Assembly (NCBI GenBank): GCA_021018995.1
Contig: CM037590.1
Span: forward strand, 101,557,097-101,621,096
Length of the DNA: 64,000 nt
Origin: Chloranthus sessilifolius
Lineage: Eukaryota; Streptophyta; Magnoliopsida; Chloranthales; Chloranthaceae
Direction: 5' to 3'
The notes beneath the pieces were generated by a model. That model worked only from the letters and a program-made list of their open reading frames with translations, was not told the origin of the DNA and searched no databases. Positions 36,161 through 46,138 of the stretch are shown piece by piece (the stretch's first letter is position 1; the number at the start of each line of letters is the position of its first letter). The translations under genes and the position numbers were made by a program.

Positions 36161-37934
36161 TGTTAAGTAGTGAAAATACCATTTTTACCCCTAAACATGA
36201 GCTTTGAAACACCCTTGAGAAGACTAGATAAATCTTTTAGTGTACACTTTACAGCTAACCAACTAGACAGGTCCAAGTCCGAAAAGCATTCTAAAATGAT
36301 CAAAAAGCAGACAACTGATGTCAAAATTTGAAAGATGGATTGAAGAAACAACCTCAAAGAATGGCTAAAAAGGGTCTAAAAGAGCGTACAAAGACACGAA
36401 AAAAAGAGAGAGCCATTCGCAAAGAAGAATGGGAGCCTAGAGTCCAATTCAAGAAGAACTTTTACTATTCAGAAGAACCTTGAACTTTTTGAAAAGAAGA
36501 AAACACTCCTCGAATAGAAGATTTACCTCTGCGAAAAGAAGAGAAGTCCTTTGCGAAAAGAACTTCGAAGCCAAAGTCCTTTGCGAAAAGAACTTCCGCC
36601 AAAGTCCTTTGCTAAAAGAACTTCAAGCCAAGATGCTTTGCGAAAAGAACTTCCGAAGCCAAAATGCTTTTGCGAAAAGAACTTCCGAGCCAAACTACTT
36701 TGCGAAAAGACCCTTAAACTCTCAAAATGGCATATCGATTTATGTACCACTTTGAAGGGCATTTCAAGAACTCAAAAGCCCAAAGACATTCCGAAGATTC
36801 CAAGCACAAACCAAAGGCATATTCCGCCCACGTGAAAACCCAAAGATGAAATCACTTGGCGGGAACTTCTAGAAGCTCAAACAAACTTTTGAATTCCCAT
36901 ATAGCGAATTGATGCTTCTAACGCTGATTGGTGAACCGGATCGAGCATTTTCATTGGCGTACAGATCCGGATCCCGTGCTCAACAGCCATTGGGCAATCC
37001 AGATCTGAGCACTTCTGATTGGTCAATTCAGCCTTGTGCAGGATAGAGGGAAAGCTATATATTGAGAAGACATTTGCCCAATTGTGGCATCCAGATTTTA
37101 GAGTTTTCATCTCGGTTTCCCCCATTCCGGTCAGAAAGCTCATCTGATTCCCCTGTAATCCCTTCTTGTATTTTACCTTTGAGAGCCATTGCGAGTGATT
37201 TGTACTTCCAAGTTCGGATTCAAGACTGTAAATCTGAGGGCTCTCTGAGAAGCTCAGATCAGAAGTCCGAGGGCTCTCTAAGAAGCCGTGCTCGTAATTG
37301 TAACGTTGGATTTTAAAAGGTTGTCAGAATTTGTGTCTTCTCCATTGGAGTCATGTCGCGCGTTTTGGATGTTCACCTTAGCGCATTAGACTTCTTTAGA
37401 TTCACTCATCCGCATCCAACTTCCCTTAATTCATCATCCTGCAATTAGCGGGTAACCTAATTCAAGCATTCTGATGATGTTCATGTTCGAAATAAAGAAT
37501 AGGCCCACGCTAGGCGATGATCCGTGACAAATCACAATAAGTCTAAACCTATTCCTTAATTCGGATTTATTTCTCTTACATCTGTGCTGGTAGCCAGATG
37601 AAGATTGAATCTGCTCTGTTGAACTACAGATTCTCCATTAAAATTCAAAGGCTAAAATACATGAAGCTATTATTTCTGCATTTGTCTTATTTTAAACACC
37701 TCCACAACTCGGATCTGGACCACGTAGTTAGTTCTTTTCTTTATTTGCTTTTAGTTAAACGTGACAAAACCCAACACTCTCTTTTATCTATTCTTTATTT
37801 TAGATAATTATAGAGCCAGATCTGGTAGCACAGATCTGGAGGTTTATCTCTCATTTTAGACAAACTTCTCTGTGGACGATCTTGAAATACTTACTTTTAA
37901 AACTTGCTACAATTGGCCCTGATCTTGCAGGCCA
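36161..37934 (+). repeat. Right LTR of element E, 3'-truncated
   Basis: Matches the left LTR from TGTTAAGTAG to TCTTGCAGGCCA, then stops. The TATA box reads TATATATTG. Differences from the left copy are dominated by 1-6 base insertions and deletions. Bases 37935-37954 match neither LTR nor host. Confidence 0.82.
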
Positions 37935-37954
37935 GTGTTAGCCCCAATGTGCTG

Positions 37955-38124
37955 ATATCCCTTCCGTGTAAGTCTCGTGAGCGGTCCCAATATCTTTGAA
38001 AACCCCTCAACGAAATGTCGATAATAGCCGGCTAGTCCAAGGAAACTATGAACGTCGGTCACGGTCTTTGGTTATTCCCAATTTACTATTGCTTCAATCT
38101 TAGCTGAATCTATCGTGACACCAT
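37955..38124. repeat. Right copy of the ~169-bp host duplication flanking element E
   Basis: Same D pol text as 29689-29857 (one extra C near its start). It continues without a break into the D RT sequence at 38125. Confidence 0.92.
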
Positions 38125-38964
38125 GCTTTGAGACAACATGTCCAAAAAGCTAACTTCCTCCAACCAAAACTCACACTTACTGAGCTTGGCGTACAGTTGG
38201 TGTTCACGTAAAGTTTGTAGAGAAACTCTCAAGTGTTCTTCATGCTCCACTTTTGATTTAGAGTATATTAGGATATCGTAAAAGAATACCATGACGCAAG
38301 AGTCTAGGTGTAGTTTAAACACCCGATTCATCAAATCCATAAACGACGCCGGGGCATTCGTCAACCCAAACGGCATCACTAAGAACTCGTAGTGTCCATA
38401 CCATGTCCTGAATGCAGTCTTTTGAATATCCTCGGCCTTGACTCTCAATTGATGGTATCCAGATCTCAGATCGATCTTAGAAAAATACTTCGCTCCTTGC
38501 AGCTGATCGAATAGGTCATCTATCCTAGGCAAAGGGTATCGGTTCTTGATGGTGAGTTTGTTCAGCTGGCGATAGTCAATGCATAATTGCATTAACCCAT
38601 CCTTCTTCTTTACAAACAAGACTGGTGCTCCCCATGGAGACACGCTCGGTCTTACAAACCCTTTGTCCATGAGCTCTTGTAACTGCTCTTTCAACTCCTT
38701 CAACTCAGCAGGAGCCATCCTATATGGTACTTTAGAAACATGCTCTATTCCTGGTGCTAAGTCGATGGCGAACTCCACTTCCCTCTCTAGAGGTAATCCT
38801 AGTAATTCCTCCAAAAATACATCTTTAAACTCTCGCACCACTGCTATCTCGGAGATAATATTATTCTCTTCCTTATCCTCCTTCAAGAATGCCAAATAAT
38901 CGCTGCAATCATTTCTGATCAAGCGCTCAGCCCTAACTGCAGAGATAAGTGGCATATGTGTCAA
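38110..38964 (-). pseudogene. Element D reverse transcriptase, active-site Asp lost
   Basis: A 284-residue frame with RT fingers and palm: [70 protein letters not shown]. The usual FIDDILIYS box reads FFYDILIYS, so the first Asp of the catalytic pair is Tyr (codon at 38278-38280). The frame breaks after LEEVSF, and the rest of RT is found beyond element E at 29427-29795. Confidence 0.88.
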
Positions 38965-38979
38965 TCTTTCCCCTCAAAA

Positions 38980-39342
38980 TCAAAATGATCTCCTAGTGTT
39001 AGGTCTGAAGATGACAATCTTGTTCTTGCAATCTATGGTTGCACAATGTTGTGACAACCAATCCATGCCAAGGATCACATCAAATCCTTGCATATCCAAT
39101 AATATTAATTTTACGTCCAGTTCATGCACTTCTCTATCATCGATGCCAACTATCACTTGCTTACACACCAATTCTGTGTCCACTAATTCTCCAGTCGGAA
39201 TAGACACTGATAGAACAAAGTCCAATGTCTCCAAAATAATCTTCATTCTTTTTGCAAACCTCGGAGTAACAAAGGAGTGGATAGACCCTGGGTCTATCAA
39301 CACTCTTGCTTCACATTCCACATAACATCCCTTCTCGTACAC
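38980..39342 (-). pseudogene. Element D aspartic protease
   Basis: The frame contains ARVLIDPGSIHSFVTPRFA (Asp-Pro-Gly, the form usual in Tekay elements) and QGFDVILGMDWLSQH, the two halves of the chromovirus retropepsin. It is separated from RT by a stop and from gag by a short gap with a frame break. Confidence 0.82.
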
Positions 39343-39480
39343 TCGTAACGTACCTATAACACATGTATGTATACATATATAGCATATATTTTATTTAGAA
39401 ACTTTAACGTATAAAAGGAGTCTACATGCTTTTCTAATGGATGCACCTTCTCTATCTAAAATTTAATGAAATGAAATTCT

Positions 39481-40887
39481 TTATTTAAAAGGAATTTCAC
39501 CTTGGATGATGTCATGTACATTCCCTGCCTCTTGGGCTGTGACTGCGTAGGCTTTCCCTTGTACGACCGGCTTCCTCGCTTGTATCGGTCGTGGCATAGA
39601 AGCAAAAGTCGTCTTATCCTTGTTCACCTCAGGGCAATCTTTAATCATGTGGCCCACCTTGCCACATTTATAGCAACCTCGTGTCCCTTGCCTACAATCC
39701 GCCATTTTGTGGGACTTGCCACACTTGGCACAAGTCTCCCTAGGTGTGGAAGAAGCAGCTCGTGAGAAACCCTGTGTAACTGCTGCTCCAGTAGTGGCAG
39801 TAGGGATCGCATATCGTATCGGCCTCCCTGACGCAAGCAATGGAAATCTCTGATGGTTGGTCTGCTGCGCCGGTCTCCTATACCTTGCTTGGAACGGTTG
39901 TCTCTGATTAGGTGCTACGAATCTCAGTTTTTTGTTCACCGGCTCATAGTTCCATATTCTACTCTGATCTACACTCCCTCTTCCCTGTTATTTGTTTTGG
40001 CGATATCGATTATTATTTTCTTCCTCAACAACTAGAGCTTTACTCATGACCTCTCCATAGGTCTTTAACTGAAACGGTGCCACTCCTCCTCTAATGTCCG
40101 GTCTCAAGCCTTGTTGAAATCTCTTCGCTCTCATCACATCAGTAATCACGTAATCAGGAGTGAAGAGATCAAGCCTCATAAACTCCACTCCATACTCCCT
40201 TACTGTCGTTCATCCTTGCAAGAGTTGCAAAGACTGTGTCTCCATCTGATTCCTCACTACCTCAGGGAAATACTGTTTATTGAAGTCCTCCACAAACTCA
40301 TCTCACGTCCAGGGCAATCCTGGGGTCTCCTGAGACCTAGTCCTAGAAATGGATTTCCACCAAGGCCCAGCCTCCCCATCTAACATGTAAGCTGCCCAAC
40401 GGACGCTTTCATCTTTTGTGCATGTAAGCACGCTGAAAACCTTTTCCATCTCGCTCAGCCAATTCTCGGCAGCCATCGGCTCTGCTTGCCTTGAAAAGCT
40501 AGGAGGTCGCATTCTCCTAAACTCAGTAAATACAGAGGGCACTAGCTGTGTAGGACCTATTGGAGGTGTAGGTGGCTGTTGTTGATCATTGGCATTGTGA
40601 GCCGCCAAGGATGCTGCTTGTTGTGCCATGGCAGTCGCCATGATTTTCATAGTATGCATCATCCTCTAAAGCTCTTCCATCTCTTCATTTCTTTCTCTGA
40701 TTCTTTCTTGTTCCCTCTGATCTCGATCCTGATGATCTCAATCCTGACTCTCTACCTGGCCGCTACTCCCCGGTGCCCCTCTATCTCCCATGGGCACTCT
40801 ATTTGTAGGTGAGATGAAGTCATCTCTACTACGCTTATTCCAATCCTGACCACCCCTAGGTCAACCTCTTCTTCCTCTAGAAGACAT
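39481..40887 (-). pseudogene. Element D gag with two zinc knuckles, several stops
   Basis: Translation starts at ATG 40887-40885 (MSSRGRRG) and hits TGA almost at once where Arg or Trp codons are expected. Further stops follow PGLPWT, LLQG and NNRYRQNK, so the same frame is cut repeatedly. The capsid core is seen in PSFSRQAEPMAAENWLSEME and RWAAYMLDGEAGPWW. Two CCHC knuckles follow, CAKCGKSHKMADC and CYKCGKVGHMIKDC (about 39645-39735). The stops look like C-to-T or G-to-A changes, as expected of methylated repeats. Confidence 0.85.
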
Positions 40888-40975
40888 CACAGTCAGCATG
40901 TGAAACCAAAGTTTTGTTAACAGAAGTCCCTATGCTCTAACAAGGCAAGACTTGTCAGAATTTTTAAAAGAAAAA

Positions 40976-40988
40976 GGCTTTGATACCA
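40976..40988 (-). other. PBS of element D, initiator Met-tRNA type
   Basis: The minus strand reads TGGTATCAAAGCC two bases after the LTR end, one change from the TGGTATCAGAGCC complement of plant initiator Met-tRNA. Confidence 0.85.
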
Positions 40989-40990
40989 AC

Positions 40991-43383
40991 TGTGACAACC
41001 CGAATTTTGGCACCCCAAAACTCGTGCCATCAGCACGGCCCTCCAAGCTGTGCCTCAATAGTCCATACGGAACATTGGTATATCAAGCAACTCAAGTAAA
41101 ACATATAAACTGAACAACATGAAATAAAGACATGCTAGTCCAAAGTAAAAGCTCAAAAGACAGTTCTACGTCCATGCCAACGCATGAACAGAAGAACCGA
41201 CCCGAACCATCGGTGATAGCAAGATGACCCCAGATGGTTCGCCCAAAAGAATATATCATTTAAGTTACAATTTTCCAAAATATAAGGCTTGACATACCAA
41301 GCCGCATAAAATACTCTCAAAAATCTCTCTCAAAGTACGCAATGGGTCCTCTTGAAGAAGTCCTTAAGAGGAGGCTCTAACTCTTCCTCGAGCACGTAAT
41401 CTGAATCCCTCAAATCTACGTCTCCCGAAGCCTTGACAGTCGCAAGTAATGGACATGCGACGTATAGTCTAAAAGGGGTAAGCTACATCCTAGCTCAATA
41501 GGGAAACAACAAGTGAACATATAAGTCAAGCTCTCAAATATATTCTAAAACAATTTAAAAACATGATTTATCAGACGGAATTACTGAGAAAATAATTTAA
41601 ATAACTGAAAGATGTACTAGATGCAACTGTTGCTTTACATGGGTTTGTTCATTCTCAACTTGTTGGTATTAGATACTGATTCGACCTAATCACTTAAATA
41701 TTTCCCAACTTACTATAGAGTCGGGTGCCTGATGGAATACCCTCCATCGTCGTCTAAATAGACAGTTTTTTCATATCTATTTATTTCTTGAATACTACCT
41801 GGGTCCCTTTCTCATAGGCAACGGGATTTCTAGTCTCATATACACATCCCTGGAATGTCAAACTAGTGTACGGATTGGCCGTCGTACTAGTCACGGATAT
41901 CCTGTCGCGTCAGTCGTGGGTATCTCGCCACATCGGTGGGGTATTCTGTTCAAACCTTAAATACCAAAGTGCACTACGTATAGTTATTCACCGTGTGATT
42001 GTGCTAATTTTAGCATATTAGACCTTATCAACTTTTCTTTTACTTTACTGACAGATTTCACTTGCATCCCTGGGATGCCACTGGCTCAACGCATCACTTA
42101 GATGCTCAATATCACAATTTCACGTCCCCTGGGGACCTTACAAGTTAATTTAGTATTCATACGCACACTCACTCTTAAAAATCACATTTTGATGCATAAA
42201 TATTCATTTGAATCACTCTACATACATGCTTTTGAAAATTAAAATATATGTTCAAGGTGTTCCCTACCTCATGCGTTCGAATCACTAAGCATCAAAGTCC
42301 ACGCGACTCCACATGCTCACGTTTTGCTCGTACCACCTATGGTACACCATAACACAAGTGAGGCATCAATAAGGATGCGTTAAAAAAGGTATAAGACCCT
42401 CCCTGAACCTCAAAGTCTAATTCAAAAGCCAATAAAAACTGTCAAAATCGATTAATCGATCTCCCAAAATCGATTAGTCGAAATCCCAAATCGATTAATC
42501 GATCATAAATCGATTAATCGAAAATCCAAACTTTGATTAATCAATCCCAAATTGATTAATCAAAAATCCAAACTCGATTGATCAATTTTAAAATTGATCA
42601 ATCGATTTTCTCAGCCCTCTATTTTCCAGCCACTGGAAGTGCTCAGACGATTAATCGATTTTAAAATCGATTAATCGAAATTCTAAAATCGATTGATCGA
42701 TTTTAAATCGATCAATCCCTTTCGGGAAATTCTGTCTAACTGACTTCTGAACCAAAATCGATTAATCGATTTTCCAAATTGATTAATCAATTTGGTCAGA
42801 AACTCAGCCCTTTTTCGGGCATTTTTTCCAAATCTCTTCCTTTTCATTTCCCTTTATTTTCATTACTTATTTCTTTATTTAAACCTCCATTAAATACACA
42901 ACAACGTGTTTATTTGAAATCAAATGAGACTCACCTTGAATCAATCTCTTGATTGATTAAATGATTGGGTTAACGACTAGGGCTCCAACTTCGGCTTCAA
43001 TGAGTTCCTTGTGCGTCGAATCCGACATTAAATGCTCTTGCACGTCTTAAATTCGAATCGCATTACTCTCCCTTTTGGCATTTACTCCTTCCTATCCTCC
43101 CTCTCTCTCTCTTCTTAACTTCTCACCAACCAAACAAGGAGAAATAACTTCTCCTAAGCTATTAAACCCTTTTAACTCTTTCTTGCCTCGGTGTTAGGCA
43201 CATACACCCATGACCCGTGTATGTGGTCTCTAAACTAGCTCTAACACCGTGCACGCATGTTCGTTCACCTTATACTTAATTTATTCATAGTCATCGTGTT
43301 GACCTTCACTTGGTCAAACCTGTGACCCGTCGGGCACGCATCTCGAGGATACTGTTAATTGCCTAAATTTTGGGAATGTTACA
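40991..43383 (-). repeat. 5' LTR of element D (2393 bp)
   Basis: TGTAACATTCCC...TTGTCACA on the minus strand, paired with 23744-26134. It carries the ATCGATTAATCGAT array at 42445-42800. I did not find a convincing TATA box in this LTR family. Confidence 0.92.
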
Positions 43384-43388
43384 TTCTA

Positions 43389-44731
43389 TGATTATGATAA
43401 CCTATTTTTTTTGTCTAGAACTATCTGTTAGAAACATTAAAACAATAAGGCATTTATGCTAACAAATCGTGAAAATGATCAAAGGCCATCTTTTATTATC
43501 CAAAGCCAAAAAGCCAAAATTTTAAAAAATATTTTATCCTTTGAACCCATATTAGAAGCCTAAACCAAATTTCTTTGTACTAAGATTTTATAAACCCTTA
43601 ATCATATGTACTGCCCAAAACTTTCAACCTTCAACCCTTACAATTTCTGAGAGGTTAGAATGCAAATGAAGGGAAGAAGAGGGAGTTAAAAGAGTATAAG
43701 TCAACAGAAAAAGGGATATGCAACAAAAGGGTACAGCTGAAGAAATACGCAGAAGAAAAGAATAAAAAATTGTGAAAAGAAGATTTCTGAAAGAAAAGAA
43801 TGGTTCTAAAGCAAAAAGCTTTCGAAAAGAATGAAAATCGTAAAAAGACGATTCTAGATCAAAGGACTTAAAATGGAATTTTACAAAAACAAGAATTAGT
43901 AAATGGAAAGAAGTTATCCAATTCCTGGATACTTATTGAAATAAATAAAGAAAGAATAATAGGAAAAAGAAGAACTAAATTCTCAGAAACCTTTGAATCC
44001 TTTTATCCTTTCTTTGAAACCTTTAATCTTAAAGCCCCATTACAATTTCCATTGGAAAGTCCTTTTTTATTTATGATTTGCAAAAGCATAAGCCTAGAAG
44101 AGATGTGAATAATATATACTATGGATTGCATAGGGAATCATATGAATATAATTGATTATCCTTTCCATGAGATTCATGCTTTTTTTAATTATCCTTTGAA
44201 TAATTCTTCAAGAGATATCATACTGTGAGAACCAAAAATTTTGGTATCTTTTTGAGAGTATGCCAATAGTGAGAGTTTGATTAAAAATGTTTTCTACATC
44301 TGTAGTTTAGCAAAATTTATGATGAATAAACTTTTCACTGGTTCACACACTTCACGCTTTACAGAATCGAAATTGTTGAATTCTGAGCAAAGATAATTGT
44401 TATGATGGAAAGTAAGGATATAAAAGATTTGTAATTTTTGAAAATCATGATAACTATATGATAACTAACTTAACTAGTGCATAAAATTAGTGCAGATTTT
44501 TAATTTTTATTTTGCTTTGAAAAACTGAAAAATCCAAAAATATTTTGAAGTTTGTAGGTAACTTCACTGAAAACCTTCAGGAGACAACAACTCCTCCACT
44601 AGGGATCGCCTAGGGGTTTAAAGGCTTGTTACATTTGCTAAATGCAATCGTGCTCCCTACGAAAGTGACATTTAATTTTTAGATTAATATTTCTTGTTTG
44701 CTAGGGACTAACAAAACATAAGTTTGGGGTG
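43389..44731 (+). other. Element C internal region, 3' part
   Basis: Continuation of C after the D insertion. A-rich, no coding frame. It holds another AATCGT/ACGATT pair at about 43845-43860 and ends in the conserved pre-LTR block and the purine tract AGTTTGGGGTG. Confidence 0.75.
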
Positions 44732-46138
44732 TGATCAGTCACAGAATATATCATTTTATCACCCTTAACTTAGTACTGCTAGACTCCAGTTTGCTACTGA
44801 TAAGCTAATGATGTGAAGATATTAAGGAAAATCAGTAAAAGAGAACTAAAGTGTTAATCTTCGTCAAAATGAACTCAAAAAGCAGTAAGAAAGATGATTG
44901 AATGTGAAAGACGATTTGACACTACTGAAAGTCAAGAAATCATACTTTACGATTGAACGAAGCCAAAGAAGCAAGAAATTGTAATTTGCGATTCTTCAGA
45001 AGAGGTTCAAAGAAAAAGGCGATATACAAAAAGAAAGTGATCGATCGTAATATAGAATCGTCCAGAGAGAAAGTTGTAACAGAATAGAGAAATTGTGATT
45101 TATGATTTTATAAATAGAAACTTCTCATTATTGCTGATCACGTGAAGATTCACACTGCCATGCATAAAATAGAAAAACTCTTGAATTAGAAGTTTCTCAA
45201 ATCACGGATCTCAGTTGTTGAAATTAAGGAGAAAGTCCAACGACGCATCAATCAGTGAAAGCAAGGAAGATAAAATTAGAAATTAGAATTATATTAGGAA
45301 TATTTTATTTTTAGTAGTTTCTTAGAATTAGATCACTGTAAACCGACTCCTTATGATCTACAAATAAGAGGGCTCTACATAAGAATGATTTCATCGATGG
45401 AATTCTCAAAATCAATTGACAACTGAGGTTAAATTTTCTTTCAATCAATTTAGAGTAGTTTAGTTTAGATATCCAAGGTTCCTTGATCACAGTTGACAAC
45501 TGGGATTGAGAGTTGGAAGATTAGTATAGATATCCGTAATTCTCAGAAGCAATTGATACCTGCGGCTGAGGGGTGAAAGATATATTTTTACTTTACTTTC
45601 TAGTTTAGATTTTTTTTTTATTATAATTTTCTGCTTTGTAAAAATCTCCAAGTTTTGATTTGAATTGACGACTCTAGTTGAGATTTGCAGATTAGTATAA
45701 CGGTATTTTACTTTTTCATCTTTAATTTTCTCGAATTTGATTGACGCCCAAGTTTAGGAGATTGTTGATTAGATTAAATCTGTATTGATAAGATTCTAGT
45801 TTTGATTGACGACCAACGCTAGGAGACTTGATATATAGTGTAACGGTATTTTTAATTTCATAAATATCTGAGAACAGAAGGAGATTGATTGACGACTAGG
45901 ATCCAGAAGTTTGAAGATTAGGATTTATTTTCTTGCACTTTAGTTTAAACAAAAATTATTCTTTTATTCATATTTTTCAAGTAGTTTAGAACCTTAAAGA
46001 TAAATATAAGTATTTAGAAAAGTGAAATATAAAAATAAATCACTTCCTCGTGGGATCGATCCTATACTAGCATTACAATTTCCATTGTGCGTTTGCAATA
46101 TGTTAAAACTTAATTAGAACAACATAAAGAGTACATCA
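44732..46138 (+). repeat. Right LTR of element C
   Basis: TGATCAGTCACAG...GTACATCA, similar to 20367-21809 along its length. The TATA box has decayed to TACAAATAAG (45359-45368). Confidence 0.85.

Larger units (their letters stand above)
29858..37934 (+). mobile_element. Element E: Athila-like element nested in pol of element D
   Basis: Direct repeats at 29858-31713 and 36161-37934 both start TGTTAAGTAGTGAAAA. A tRNA-Asp-like PBS follows the left LTR (31721-31737). The internal region carries an Athila-type gag-protease remnant but no RT or integrase. A conserved 3' block precedes the right LTR. The right LTR lacks about 90 terminal bases and is followed by 20 unmatched bases and a copy of left-flank host sequence. 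Confidence 0.85.
23744..43383 (-). mobile_element. Element D: Tekay-type chromovirus with extra 3' ORF, carrying nested element E
   Basis: LTRs at 23744-26134 (3') and 40991-43383 (5') have TG...CA ends. The insertion is flanked by the exact 5-bp duplication TTCTA (23739-23743 and 43384-43388). The PBS matches initiator Met-tRNA. On the minus strand come gag with two zinc knuckles, protease, RT, then after removal of E the RNase H, a shortened integrase with chromodomain-like tail, an extra ORF, a purine tract and the 3' LTR. Without E the element is about 11.4 kb. Gag, RT, chromodomain and extra ORF all carry nonsense or active-site changes, so it is not autonomous now. Confidence 0.93.
20367..46138 (+). 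mobile_element. Element C: Athila-like, pol-less LTR element split by element D
   Basis: LTRs at 20367-21809 and 44732-46138 are similar over their length. The internal region is 21810-23743 plus 43389-44731, about 3.3 kb once the D insertion is removed. The PBS (21816-21832) resembles the 3' end complement of tRNA-Asp, as in Athila. The only coding trace is a gag C-terminus. No RT, RNase H or integrase is present, so it is a large non-autonomous derivative. The purine tract AGTTTGGGGTG precedes the right LTR. A second copy of the 5' internal part follows the right LTR, so no target duplication can be scored. Confidence 0.8.
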
